Shown in pieces: positions 1 through 12,684 of a stretch of 64,000 bases of DNA. How positions within the stretch are numbered: position 1 is the stretch's first letter; each line of letters opens with the position of its first letter. The notes beneath the pieces are model-generated. The model worked only from the letters and a program-made list of their open reading frames with translations. It made no database searches and was not told where the DNA came from. The stretch lies in contig CM055073.1 of NCBI GenBank assembly GCA_029204045.2, forward strand, positions 27,360,509 through 27,424,508, read 5' to 3'. The DNA comes from Tillandsia leiboldiana. Lineage: Eukaryota; Streptophyta; Magnoliopsida; Poales; Bromeliaceae. A program made the translations under genes and the position numbers.

Positions 1-524
1 ATTATACCTTTATATTGTAATGAGATTTTTTTTTGGAAAATTTTTAAATTTCACTTTAGACCATTTCTAATTAAATATGACTATAATTTTCAAAAAAAAT
101 ATTATCGCAAGAAATTGAAAAATATTTCGGAGGTACGGTATGTATTTAATTTATTTTAAAATAAAATTAAATTTTATTAGTCACGTCGAAATGATTAGTG
201 ATTAAATTTTTATTCTAAAATAGATGAAATATATATTTTACATTTGATTTCGAATATAAGGATAACATTTATTCATACTATTCATACTTTTAACAAGTAA
301 AAGTTCATGAATAATTAAGACATCATTAATTTATTAACAAAAGAGAGTGTAAAGACATTTTTAAACTTTTAAGTTTAGCAGTTAGATGTAAAGAATCGAC
401 ACATTAAAAATAATAAGTCGAAAATATTTAAAATTAGTTATCATTATTATTAGTATTCATTAATTTTTATATATTTAATTATAATTTTATTTGTGAGACT
501 ATTTAGGTGTTATTGTCCAATCAT
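1..524. other. AT-rich intergenic DNA, no gene seen
   Basis: No coding pattern is visible. Positions 131-245 weakly resemble the AT-rich variant of MITE-A seen at 24672-24853 (a GTACGGTATGTA start, then a TTTATTTTAAAATA stretch and a Bell-shaped inverted middle), so this may be a decayed copy. Confidence 0.5.
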
Positions 525-1245
525 ATAAGGATCCGGCCCACTTAGCAATAATAACTCGTTGGGTCGAAATTACAGCCCAAAATACTTAAGCCTAACTATT
601 ATTACTAATGTCCATATCTCCTATAAACCCAATCACAATTTTATCCACATCCAATGTGGGACTATTAGGGTGTCACAAACTACTCTCTCCGTTTAAGCCC
701 GACGTCCTCGTCAGCCCAAGATCACCGCGATGTGAGACTTATCTCGCTTGCCCTGTCATTTAGACCTAGGCTCAACCGAAATTCGCCACACACTTCTGGC
801 TGGTTATTGGTTCTGATACCAAATATAACGATCCGGCCCACTTAGCAATAATAACTCGTTGGGTTCAAACCACAGACCAAAATGTTTAAGCTCAATTATT
901 ATTACTAGTGTCCATGTTTCCTATAAACCCAATCACAATTCCATCCACATCCGATGTGGGACTGTTGGGGTGTCACAAATCACACACTAAATCCAGAATC
1001 ATTAGACGATGCGAGATTTGTCTCGCTAGTATTGTCATTCAAATTCCGACATAGTCTGTCATCTTGTCATTCAGATCCTACCTTAGTTGAAACTCGTCAC
1101 ACACTTTCGGCTGGTAATTAACTCTAATACCAAGTATAACGATTTGATCCACTAGCAATAATAACTGGGCTTAACTATTTTAAATCGGTGATTTAGACCC
1201 AACAACTTATTATCGCAAGTGAGCCGACTCGGTACATTAGACCTC
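525..1245. repeat. Direct repeat with 300-bp period (2 full units plus a partial third)
   Basis: The phrase ATCCGGCCCACTTAGCAATA occurs at 531 and exactly 300 bp later at 831. Both units continue with the same 150-bp block containing CCACATCC(A/G)ATGTGGGAC and end near GTGTCACAAA. A diverged third start lies at 1139-1165. Related sequence recurs at 12690-12785 and 25150-25445, so this is a dispersed family that has duplicated here in tandem. It encodes nothing I can recognise. Confidence 0.8.
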
Positions 1246-1646
1246 CTAAAATTTATTAAATAATTCAAAAAATCTTCCTTTTTAATTGAAGTTATTAATT
1301 ACAGTCTTCTTGCATGTAATCTTGAAAAACTGAAGGACATAAACACATTTTCTTTTCTAGTATATTATTTTTTAAAAAAGTAAAACATAAGATACATACA
1401 ATCTATTCTTTGATTCTCATGCTTAATTATAAGAAGAAAAATAAATTTATATATATTTGCAATTTATGTGTATGACAAGCCATTAAAAATAATTAGTAAT
1501 TACGAGTAAAAAGATGAGCCTATTAAATTATTTGATATTCATATACTTATTTATAAAAGAATTAAAGTTCAAGAATCTTTTATATGTTTTTCTCATATAA
1601 CATATGACATCCTAATAATTTTATATCACATAGTAATAAAATTTTG

Positions 1647-1650
<4 letters not shown>
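1246..1650. other. AT-rich DNA, nothing recognised
   Basis: No ORF, repeat border or motif of note is visible between the 300-bp repeats and the TA tract. Confidence 0.5.

Positions 1651-1689
<39 letters not shown>
1651..1689. repeat. (TA)n microsatellite
   Basis: Pure TA dinucleotide run that directly borders a MITE-A copy on its left. Confidence 0.95.
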
Positions 1690-1962
<273 letters not shown>

Positions 1963-4435
1963 CGCTTTAATAATTTCATATCGGATGGGATTGAGATTCT
2001 GGTAGAATATATGAGACCATGTGTCATGCCCCGGGGTCGAAACTGCGACCCGGGTCCGCCAACAGATCCGCAACCCATACGGAAAACCCCGTATATACGA
2101 AGCGTCTAACCTGCAAAAAGAATGATACTATAACTATACAGATATCAGTGCTGAAAAGTAAATTACTGAAATAAAAAATAAGAAATAATACAACTCCAAA
2201 AATACAAGTCTGAATCTCACTATAAAAGTCTCTAAAAAATAAAGCTCTCAAAAGTAACTAACAACAATAATCCAGCAGACTGTCCTACTAAACTCCAAAA
2301 ATGGGTACAGCTATACTCCAATGACGGGTAGGGAACTAGCTCGCGACTCCCTCACCTCGATCAGCAACACCCGCAGAAAACTCTGCAAAACAAAAAAGAG
2401 GAAAGATGAGGGGAGGGGGAAACCCCCAGCGGGTGTGAGAACTACACCATCACGTAGTTCTCAGTGGGTACCCCCACCAAACCCGACGGTCTGCCCACTA
2501 AGTCTACTAGAGGCATAAGATAACAGAAAATATGTAATAATGAAAAGATAAGATTGAAAAAGTCTACAGCTATCATGCCTCTATCTACAATGCTCAAAGG
2601 GTGATATAGATGAAAATGATGAATCGACTCTAACCCAAATACTCAATCAATCGAATCACAGTGACTGCCACATAGGGTCCAGTCAAACCTGCGCCCGCCT
2701 ACTGCAATTACATCAACGGAGGACTGGACTTAACTGGCCCAGCCAGAGGGACTGCGTCGACAAGTCGCGATAGCAAAGTAACAGGCCCAGCTCCGGAGTG
2801 GCACTCGAGGGGCGCGACCCCACCGAGGAAAGTATCCGCACATCTCTGTCGAGCTCAATATGGCTCATGCAGGCTATAGTCCAATCCACGATCAACAAGA
2901 TCGACAGTACCCAAATCACCTCTCTAACTCACTAACAGGAAATACTCGAACAGTCAGGACCGCCGTCAACCCAACGGCTCCCTAAAACAAAACACCAAAC
3001 TCATAGATGACACAGAACGGACCGACACCATAAGGGTTCGTAAACCCCGATTGGTCGGTGCCTAGAACCACAATCAAACAAGAACATACTCCAGGCTCCG
3101 CCTCTCGAAGTTCTCAGCCCCTTACAGTTCGGGAAAACAACTCCTTTGGTAAAACATGCGGAAGAAACCAACCAGGGTCCGAAAGTTCCAGGAGACCAAC
3201 ACCTACAACCCTATCAAACAAGAACAGGTTCCAGGTACAGCCCCCGTAGCTTTCGTCCCGAAATAAGGGAACGGCCCCTAGAACCCAGGTCACCCAAACT
3301 CTTTCGGGTGAGGAAGTTTGTAATAAAAGATGGCAGTTATTACTGAAAACTATTTTAATCTGAGAAACTTAATTTAATATATTTTAGTTCTTTAATAAAA
3401 TCAGTTCAAATAAGTTTTATTTTCCAAACCCCGAAGGGCTATTGCCTTCATCCAAATCAAACAAGAACAGGCTCCGGCGACCCCTCGAAGTTTGGAAGGA
3501 AAAACATTAGTTTATAGAAATTATGTGTGTCCAAAAACAGTCTGGGTTCTAGGTCCTGCTATCACTAGTATACCTTTGTCACTAGCATAGTACCGACAAA
3601 TAAAACAGAGAAATACGACAACTTGGGACCACCGTTTACCCAACGGCTCCCGCCACAGATACAAGACTAGCTACATCTACCAGACTCCACTCGGCCCCCA
3701 AGCACCAGTGTAACATGCACCCCACACTAAGATAAATTCCGACCACTCGGCCTGCTACCCGGGCGAGGAAAAACACTATGTCCAGGAATAGAATGTACAG
3801 TGTGGATGTCTAAAACATAAATGAACATATCCCAAGTGAGGGTTTTCTATTGGTCTGGTTATACATGCAACATATGACAGGGTGCTAGGTCAAGTCCAAT
3901 ACTAACATTTAATCAACACAGATAGGAAGTAATAATCAACATGATCAGAATCACCACACTAGAAAATCCTATCTGATACAACATGCTTTCTAATACTGCT
4001 CACATAATGCATGCTCACTAACAATATAGAGTTAGAGAACGGTCCACCGGTTTTGTAGACGAAGCAACCCATCTAAAGCGCGCGTCAATCCAAGATCCAA
4101 ATAGGCTGAAACTGAAAAGGGATAATCCTCAGGTTCCCACGATTCCAACGGGCTCAAAAATACCCAAAAACTCCTCCTGGGTACAAAGACATGGTCCAAC
4201 ATTGCAATAAGTCAAAATTTCCACAACATACACACTGCTGAAAAATCTGTCCCAAAGAAGCTTAATTACCACCTGCAACATAATCTCTAAAAATTTCAAT
4301 AAAAATACACCGACGATCCTCGCGAAGACTAGATGTCAATCGAGTCCTCACAAGCCGAAATCCGATACCCGAGCGCAGAGATAAAAATCCAACAAGCCTC
4401 CACTGTCCAGAAAAACCACCAGCAGGAAAGGGGTT

Positions 4436-5327
4436 CAAAGATGCCTCGTAAACCGTGCCAATAACTCAGAATGAAGCAAGGTGATCAGCACGGAAATCGA
4501 ATGCCTACCTCTCGTGAAACCGATGCCGCAAAAATCGCCCAAAAAATCCTTTGGGGTAGCTCTGGGGACCTCGTGGACCAAAATGCGACGAAAAAGGCCT
4601 CCGAAGAAAGAACGTCGTAGTGCGCCGAATCGCAGAAATCGCAGATGTCGAGATCTCCAAAAATCATCAAATCTCTGTGGGAGATGGAGCACAGGTGGAA
4701 GGAGTTTTGCTCAAAACCCCCACTCGAAAAGCCCAGCCAAAAGAGAGAAGAGAGGGAGAGGAAGTCAATTTATAGCCAAAGAAAAAGAGGAGAAAAGACA
4801 CTTTTTGGTACGTTTTCGGGCGCCCGAAACTTCCGGGCGCCGAACAGCGCACACCAAAGGCCGCACCCGGATCATTCCCGGCGTGCCACGTGTCCCGGAA
4901 AGATGCCTGGCAAACCATACCAAGAACTCAGAATGAAGCAAGGTGATCAATACGGAAATCGAAGGCCTACCTCTCGTGAAACCGATGTCGCAAAAATCGC
5001 ACAAAAATTCCTTCGGGGTAGCTCTGGGGACCTCGTGGACCGAAATGCGACGAAAAATACCTCCGAGGAAAAAACGTCGTAGTGCGCCGAATTGCAGAAA
5101 TCACCGATGTCGAGATCTCCAAAAATCATCAAATCTCTGTGGGAGATGGAGCACAGATGGAAGGAGCTCTGCTAAAAACCCCCACTCGAAAAACCCAGCA
5201 AAAAGAGAGAAGAGAGGGAGAGGAAGTCAATTTATAGCCAAAGAAAATGGGAGAAAAAGATACTTTTGGGTACGTTTTCGGGCGCCCGAAGCTTTCGGGC
5301 GCCGAACAGCGCACACCAAAGGCAGCG
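4436..5327 (-). repeat. 462-bp tandem duplication of the LTR core-promoter region
   Basis: The block containing CTCAGAATGAAGCAAGGTGA occurs at about 4465 and again 462 bp later. Each copy carries the TATA-like TATAAATTGA (minus strand, near 4772 and 5234) and the TTCGGGCGCCCGAA palindrome. The 5' LTR of the same element has one copy. Confidence 0.8.
4872..4890 (-). promoter_or_regulatory. ERSE-like module in U3 of the 3' LTR
   Basis: TCATT-N9-CCACG, two mismatches from the CCAAT-N9-CCACG layout, followed by GTGTC so the core forms a G-box CACGTG. It has the same orientation relative to the LTR as modules in the other LTRs. Confidence 0.5.
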
Positions 5328-6052
5328 TGTCACGCCCCGGGGTCGAAACTGCGACCCGGACCCGCCAACAGATCCGCCGCCCATACAGAAAGCCCCGTAT
5401 AGACGAAACGTCTAACCTGCAAAAAGAAGGATACTATAGCTATACAGATATCAGAGCGAAAAAGTAAACTACTGAAATAAATATACAACTCTAAATAGTA
5501 CATGTCAGGTCCTCACAAATACATAAGTCTCTCCAAAAATAATAAAGCTCTCAAAAGTAAAAGTACAAGATACATCCCAAAATCACTGACAATACTAATA
5601 CATCACCAAAATAGGTACAATTACTCTTTCTGGAAGAAGACTGGTAGGGATCTAGCTCGCGACTCCCTTACCTCAGTCAGCAGGATCAGCAACAGGAGCA
5701 GCAGGAATAGGAGAAGAGGTCCCTGGAAAAAAAATCACCACAGCGGGTGTGAGAACTACATCCCACAGTAGTTCTCAGTGGGTACCGCCCCCAAGCCCGA
5801 CGGTCTGCCCACTAAGTCTACTAAAGGCATAAAGTAACAAATGCAATACTAAAAGAAAAATGGCTGGAAAATAACTCTACAGCTATATGCCTCTATCTAA
5901 ATGCTCAAGGAGTGATACAGATGGAAACATGATGCATCTACTAACTCTCAAAATACAGTCACCCAATCTACACTGACTGCCACATGGGGTCCAGTCAAAC
6001 CTGCGCCTACCTACTGCCATTACATCCACGGAGGACTGGACTTACGTAGGGC

Positions 6053-6057
6053 GTCTG
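6053..6057. other. Target-site duplication, left copy, of the nested LTR
   Basis: GTCTG here and ATCCG at 9431-9435 both derive from an ancestral GTCCG by single CpG-type transitions. The related LTR at 23480-23520 (reverse strand) shows the uninterrupted site. Confidence 0.65.
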
Positions 6058-6543
6058 TGTGATGATCCGGATTTCCGCAGAGACTTTTGCAGCGTTAACA
6101 GTGACTACAGGAAGCTTACACGGTGTAATGGAGCTAGTAGTGTCGAAATCGGACCTCAAAAATGGACCCGGCGTGGAAATCGGATCAAGTTGGCTTTTCG
6201 GGGACTTTCGGCAAAATTTCGGATGAGAATTTGGTAAAACGGACAGCGGATTTGGACTCAGCGCGCGAAAACGATGAAAATGGGCTATTTACTTGTTTTC
6301 AGCGCCAAAATCACTGTTCACGCCGGAACAGTAACTCCGGCCGCCGGAAACACTGTTTCGGCAACCGGCGGCAAGCGGCAAGCGGCGAGCGGCGAAGCAC
6401 GGCGGAGCGCAGCGGTACAGCGGCGGAGCGCGGCCGCGGGCAGCGCGGGCAGGCGCGGGCAACGCGGGCAGGCGCGGGCAGGCGCGCAGGCGGCTGGTCC
6501 ACAGGAAAGGCGTGCACTGGGACCTTGGAGTTTGGGTTTGCCA

Positions 6544-6742
6544 CGTGGCGGCTCCTGATTGGTTGGGTTTCGTCAATTGTGGCGGCGGGGCGACGACACG
6601 TGGCAGCATCCTATTGGCCAACAAGATCCGGAAGACCCGGCGCGAGGACCGGGCGCGTGCGCCCCGGGTGACACGTGGTGCTTCCCGAATAGCCTTGCAT
6701 GGCTGTTTCGTATTTTGGGGACACGTGGCGCGGCCTGGTTGG
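6544..6742 (+). promoter_or_regulatory. Array of four ERSE-like modules in U3
   Basis: Read on the reverse strand: CCAAT-N9-CCACG exactly at 6544-6562 and 6599-6617, CCAAC-N9-CCACG at 6724-6742, and a two-mismatch form at 6674-6692. Each overlaps a G-box CACGTG. Spacing between modules is 50-75 bp. The array ends about 60 bp upstream of the TATA box. Confidence 0.7.
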
Positions 6743-6803
6743 ATAGTTTTGCTGTTCCTGTTTTGGGCCCGGATTTGGTGTGGAGCCGAATGAGTTTTGG
6801 CCC

Positions 6804-6813
6804 ATTATATAAG
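6804..6813 (+). promoter_or_regulatory. LTR TATA box
   Basis: ATTATATAAG preceded by GGCCC; the same position relative to U3 holds TATA boxes in the other LTRs of the window. A (CT)n run follows immediately at 6818-6834. Confidence 0.65.
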
Positions 6814-8281
6814 CCACATCTCTCTCTCTCTCTCTGCCATTTTCGAATTATAGAGAGAGAAAGTGAGCTTGTGGTCTATATGAGAATTGTTCCCCTCTCT
6901 GTCCTCCCTCTCCCCTAGAAGTTTCAGAATTTTTGGAGTTGCCGACAGCGAGTTATCTGCGACGCGGCGCGCTTCGACGTTTCCCCTTTTTTCGGCCCAT
7001 TTCCGTCGCAGTTCAGTCGGAAAATTCCTGTGCTCTAACCGAGTGGAATTTTTGAGCGATTTCTACGGCAGCGCGTTCCTAAGAGGTAAGGCTTCGTTTT
7101 TCATGTTGATCACTTTGCTCAGTTTGGCATTTATGGCACAGTTCCCGAGGCACCTTTGACCCCTCTTTTTCTGTGATGAACTCTGGATAGCACCAACTTG
7201 TTCGATTTATATCTTGGGCTAGGAGCATCGGATCAAGGCGTATAATTAATCGATTTCAATCTACTCGTCGCAAGAAACGCAAACGTATTTTTTCTGGATT
7301 TTTTGGAGCACTGTACAGAGGTGAAAACTCCTCTTTTTCCGTGCTGTTTGGAAAACAGCAAATACTGTATTTTTGGGATTTGTATTTATACCGGGTGCGT
7401 TGTTCTGTACAGTTGTGCACTGTTTTCGGTGGGTTGCGCAGTTAGAGGACTATGGACAGTGAGGAGCCTTTTTGGGTGTGGATTTGCGTGCCAGGTGGGT
7501 TGTTGTTGCATACCTCAACTTCTGACTTGCTCACTAAGTTTATTAGAGAAGCCCTCTATTGGACATATTGATTGATTACCATGCATGATTGACTGATATA
7601 AATGCGAGCCTATCATTTGAGATTAATTTTGTGGATATAGCATGTTGGGAATATTATTGGGATAATATTATTGTGGAAACATGATTGCGGGGACATATTT
7701 AATAGTGATAATTAACATGCCATATTAGCACATAGATTTTATGAAAGTTGGTTAAATGGACTAATTATTGGGACATGATGACATATCTATGTGCGGATAC
7801 CACTTTGGGATTTATTATGGATCAGGAATTATTTACATGTGTAGTTGACTGATGATTTTAGCATGATGGTTATATCTATGTGGATTTATTATTTGTTACA
7901 CATGCGGAACTGTTATTTGATATTCTCTCTTTCATCTTGCATAAGGACTTTTGCATGCTTGTATGGACATCTAGATAGGCCACTATTTATTGCTACACTA
8001 TCATATTGGGATTTGACTTAGGAGAAACCATGATTGTTTCCTTTCTCCTTCTTATTTAGACTTTCGAGTCATGTTGCTCGGGTTCGGGCAGAGGTTTGGG
8101 ATAGTGTAGCCAGGACCTTAGGGTCGGAGACAAGGTGTACCTGATGTTGGATTTGTGGGTTATTGCGGCAACCGCGGACAGTAGGCGGTTGACCGGATAT
8201 TGATTATTTTACCCGATTGTGGGTTGTGGGTTATTGTGGTGACCGCGGACATTAGGCGGTTAGCCGGATGTTGATTACTTT

Positions 8282-8467
8282 ATCAGATTTCTCTAGTGGA
8301 TGGAGTTTCCCACTTATTGAGTACTATTGCATCAGATTGGGTATTAGATTTCTCTAGTGGATGGAGTTTCCCACTTATTGAGTACTATTGCATCAGATTG
8401 GGTATCAGATTTCTCTAGTGGATGGTGTTTCCCCACTTATTGAGTACTATTGCATCAGATCGGGGTT
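8282..8467 (+). repeat. Three tandem copies of a 61-bp LTR unit
   Basis: AGATTTCTCTAGTGGATGG starts at 8285, 8346 and 8407, a strict 61-bp period. The LTR at 28269 has only loosely related single copies at about 30607 and 30668, so the triplication is local. Confidence 0.9.
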
Positions 8468-11400
8468 TTCTTTAGTGGATGGGTTTTCCCACTTTGATCA
8501 AAGTCGTGATCCAGTCCTGCTGTTTTATGGCATTTATGATACTTATTACTGAGATACTTTACTCGTGTGGGTCGCTCCCCTCGAGTGCCACTCCGGAGTG
8601 TGTGACAGGCAGGCTTTGAGTCCTTGAGACTCCTTTTCATCGGTGTTATGCGTCGTCCAGCATACCCGATACGCCAAGGTACAACAGGGAGTACCAGTTC
8701 TTACTGGTTCATTGATTGGGTTTATTCAGGCAGGCATGTTAGATACTGATGCATACATACAGTCATTCCTTTTGGCACTGCATTTAGAGGCATACTAGTG
8801 GTAGTTTTCCTGTTCAGCAGCTTAATTGCCTTACCACTTCACCTTTTTCTTGCCTCTGGTAGACTTAGTGGGTACGCCGGAGTTTGAGGCTTTACCCACA
8901 GGGGGAGGCTACTGGTTTACTAGTGGTTCTCACCCCTATTGTTGTTTCCCTCTTTTCTTCCTCCTGTTTTGCAGAGTCTTCTGTGGGAGTTGCTGATTTT
9001 TCGGTCATTGTTCGAGGCGAGAGAGTCACGAGTTAGATCCTTACCGCCCGAGGAGTGTAGCTGTATCCCATGGTTAGAGATTCCTTGTAGCTGTCAGCTG
9101 GTTTTTACTGTTTACTTTGGAGAGGGATCTTTTGTATTTGGAGAGACTGATGTACTATAGTTTTAGTCTATCTCCCTTTTTGGAGTTTGAGAGATACTGT
9201 ACTGAGGACATTGTATGATGATTATCTGTATTTGAGGAGATGGATGTTGTACTTTATTTCGTGTTGTACAGTGATTGGATTTTATTTTACAGCATTTTAT
9301 TTTCGCTCTGATATTTGCGTAGCTATAGTACTATCTTTTGTAGGTTAGACGATTCGCCTATGCGGGATTTTGCATAGGTGGCGGATCTGTTGGCGAGCCC
9401 GGGTCGCAGTTTCGACCCCGGGGCGTGACAATCCGTGACTGCCAAAAATGGCCCAGCCAGAGGGACTGCGTCGACAAGTCGCGATAAAAAAGTAATTTGC
9501 CTAGCTCCGGAGCGGCACTCGAGGGGCGCGACCCCACGGAGAAAAGTATCCGTGCATCTCTGTCGAGCTCAATGCGGCTCATGCAGGCTATAGTCCAAAT
9601 CCACGATCAACAAGATCGACAGTACCCAAATCACCTCTCCAACTCACTAACAGGAAAATACTCGAACAGCCAGGACCGCTGTCAACCCAACGGCTCCCTA
9701 AATAGGACATCAACTCAACATGCAAACTCACTAGCTGGGTATACTCCACAGCCGACACAATGAAGGGTCCGGGAACCCCGAAAGACTAGAACCTACAACC
9801 CAAATCAAACAAGAATAGGCTCTAGGCATAGCCTCTCGTTGTTTTCGACCCAAAGAAAAGACAGCCCTTAGAACCCAGACTACTCGAATCCTCTCGAGTG
9901 GGGAAGTTTACAGGAAAAAATGTGACATTTATTACTGAAAACCATTTTTCACTGAAAACCATTTTTCACTCAAACCCACGCGGGGTGAGGACTAAAAGTA
10001 GTTCCTTTTTGAAAAATCATCTTGATTTGAGGAAAACCCATTTTTAATGGTTTTTAGTTTTTTTTTAGGAAAAACAGTTAGAAAACAAGTTTTATTCCCA
10101 AACCCCAAAGGGTTAATGCCTTCGTCCAATCAGACAAGAACAGACTTCGGCGACTTTTCGATGTTTGAAAGAAAAACATTGGTTGACTAAACTCATGTAT
10201 GTCCAAAAAGGTTCTGGGTTCAAGATCCTGCTATCACTGGTATACTACTACCACTAACACAGTGGTGACACATAAAACAGAGAAACACGACATCCCGGGA
10301 CCACCGTTTACCCAAACGGCTCCCGCCACAGATATAAGACCAGCTACATCTACCAGACTCCAATCTGCCCCCAAGCACGAGTGTAACATGCATCCCACAC
10401 TAAGAGAAATCCCGACCACTCAGCCCACTACCCGGGCAAGGAAAACACTATGTCCAAGAATAGAATAAGAAGTGTGGATGTCTAGAGCATAAATGAATCT
10501 AGCCCAAGTGAGGGTTTTCTACTAGTCTGGTTACACATGCAACATATGACAGGGTGCTAGGTCAAGTTCCAATAGTAGCATTTAGTTTAACTAAAGCAAG
10601 ATCAGGGAACATTAACCAACATGATTTCAATAACAACATAGGAAAGACAATATCTCTCTAACATGCATTCTAACATATCTCACAATCATGCATGCTTTCT
10701 ATACAACATAATTAATGAACCGTCCACCGGTTTTGGAGACGAAGCAACCCACCTGAAGCGCGCGTCAATCCAAGATTAAAAGGGCTGAAAGAAAATGGGG
10801 ATAATCCTCAAGTTCTCACAATTCCAACGAGCCCAAAAACACCATAAAACTCCTCCTGGGTACAAAGATATGGTCCAAATAAGCAAAAACTCCCACAAAT
10901 ACATGCTGCTGTAAAATCAGTCCAGAAAATGCTTAAATACCACCTGCGAAATAATCTCCAAAAATTTTAATAAAAATACGACGGCGATCCTCGCGAAGTG
11001 TAGATGTCAATCGAGTGCTCACAGGCTGAAATCCGATTCCCGAGCTTGGAGATAAAAATCCGACAAGCCTCCGCTGTCCAGAAAAACCACCAGCAGGAAA
11101 GGGGTTCGAAGATGTTCTAGAAACCCCAATAAAAACCAAAAACTGAGAGGAACGGAAAACATGAAAAATGGATATCTACCTCTCATGAAACCGATGCCAC
11201 AAAAATCGTCCAAAAATTCCTTCGGAGTAGCTATGTGGACCACGTGGACCGAAACGCGACGGAAATGGGCCACTGAAGAAGAAACGTCACACTGCGCCGA
11301 ATCCCCGAAGCCGTCGATGTCGCGCCCTCCAAAAATTCCGAAACTCCCTCGAGAGATGCAGCACAAGAAGAGGAACAACTTCTCTAAGGCACTCAGCCAC

Positions 11401-12684
11401 AGAGGGGCTCGGGAAAATGGCCAAAAGGCCGAGGAAAGTGGCCTATTTATAGGCCTCTCCAAAAAGAACCCAAAAAATCAAGCTATTGGGCTTTCGGGCC
11501 CAACATTCGGGCGCCCGAAACCCAATCGGGCCGCTACAGTGCCCCAGCCCGGCCCGCAACCCGCGCCCGGAACGCCCAGAAGCCGACGCGTGTCCCTTTC
11601 GCGCCTCGCGCGCCCGCCAATCGCAGCGCGCCGCGTGGCCGTGCGGTCCACGGCGGGAACCGTGGGCCGCGGTTCACGGCGGGCCGCCCGGGTCACTGCG
11701 CCCGCCAATGAGCGGGCGACACGTGGCCTGTCGCTGTCCACCGTGCGCCGCGCCCGGCGCGGAACGCGCGCAGTCGCGCGTACGTTGACCCGCCAATCGG
11801 CGCGCACCACGTGGCACTCCGCCGTCTTCGCTGGTCCCGGTGCACGCCAAATGGGCCGTGGACCAGCCCACCCGAGAAATCGGCCCGTTTGGCCCATTTC
11901 GCCCGAAAATAGCCGATTTTTAATGTTTTCGCACGTTGAGTCCGTTTTTGGCATCCGTTTGACGCACAACGGGCTCGATACACGAATAATAGGTGTTTTC
12001 TCACCGCCGACCACCCAGACAGGTCGTACGGAAAAACTAGGACACCACACAGCGCCCGGATCATTCTGGGCGCGCCACGTGTCCCGGAGCACCAAGCAGC
12101 GTGGCGTGGCCAACCGGGCCGTGCCACGTGGCCCGACCGTGCAAGGGGGAGCGGGTGGCGCGGCCCAACCGCGGGGCTCCGCGTGGCGCGCCCGCGTGCG
12201 CGCCATGCCGCGCCCACCTGCCCCACCTGCCCTGCGCCTCTGGGTGGACCGCGCACATTGCGCCGTCCACTCAGGCGCTACCACGTGGTCCCCGCCCCGG
12301 TCCACGCCTCCCGCGTGGGCCGCGCGCGCTGCGCCCACCTATCTGGGGCCACCACGTGTCCTCCCTTCGGTCCACAGCTCCCTCCATGCACAAAAACGTG
12401 CAGAAAACTTCCGGGGGTCCTTTTTGGGCATCCGAACTCCGAAAAAGGCAAGCAAATAGCCGATTTTTGACGTTTTTTCGCGCTGAATCCAAATCCGACC
12501 TCGGATTAGCCTGAAACCCTTTCTAAGATCCGACGAAAACAGCCGGAAGGCAGGCTTAATCCAGAAGCCTCACAGAGTCCGTCCAACGCGTCCAATTGAC
12601 GCGTTGCGGGTCCGACACACCAATAATAGGTGTTCCACAACGTGGGTCATGGGGAAAAATTGCACGGGGATCGAGGTCACTACA

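Larger units (their letters stand above)
2022..5327 (-). mobile_element. Truncated 3' LTR of the 2022-12684 element
   Basis: The LTR end (GACCCCGGGGCATGACA on the minus strand) is intact at 2022. It matches the 5' LTR through the R/U5 region, for example the AGCTCGCGACTCCCT and GTTCTCAGTGGGTACC blocks. At its upstream side it stops abruptly at 5327 inside U3, joined directly to the terminus of the 5' LTR. It also contains a 462-bp tandem duplication of its promoter region. Confidence 0.8.
6058..9430 (+). mobile_element. Solo LTR (3373 bp), Ty3/Gypsy, nested in the minus-strand LTR
   Basis: Begins TGTGATGATCC, like the TGTGGTGACCC start at 20198, and ends CCCCGGGGCGTGACA. Opposite orientation to its host LTR, whose sequence resumes at 9436 (GACTGCCAAAAATGG). 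No internal domain or second LTR is attached, so it is a solo LTR left by LTR-LTR recombination. It contains a GC-rich U3, ERSE-like modules, a TATA box and a triplicated 61-bp unit. Confidence 0.85.
2022..12684 (-). mobile_element. Ty3/Gypsy (Tekay/Del-like) element reduced to two LTRs, with a nested LTR
   Basis: On the minus strand the element starts TGTAGTGACC at 12684 and ends GGGGCATGACA at 2022. The 5-bp sequence CCATG lies directly outside both ends (2017-2021 and 12685-12689), a perfect target duplication. Between the borders are a complete 5' LTR (5328-12684, interrupted by a nested LTR) and a truncated 3' LTR (2022-5327) that touch at 5327/5328. All gag-pol sequence and the first part of the 3' LTR are missing, so the element cannot encode its own proteins. 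Assignment to Tekay/Del rests on LTR length and on the pol remnant next to the related LTR at 20198. Confidence 0.85.
5328..12684 (-). mobile_element. Complete 5' LTR (about 3.98 kb without the nested insertion)
   Basis: Begins TGTAGTGACC at 12684 and ends GGGGCGTGACA at 5328 (minus strand). It is split by the LTR at 6058-9430; removing that and one target-site copy gives about 3979 bp, close to the 4078 bp of the LTR at 20198-24275. Order on the minus strand: start, GC-rich U3 with ERSE-like modules (12356-11617), TTCGGGCGCCCGAA palindrome (about 11510), TATA box (11451), then an AT-richer R/U5. Long GC-rich open frames on both strands at 11161-12459 are not genes. Confidence 0.85.

Noticed and set aside
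11161..12459. 432-codon open frame on the plus strand, and similar long frames on the minus strand
   Set aside because: It lies in the GC-rich U3 of a minus-strand LTR. Long frames occur in several frames at once because stop codons are rare there; the products are Ala/Arg/Pro-rich with no known domain.
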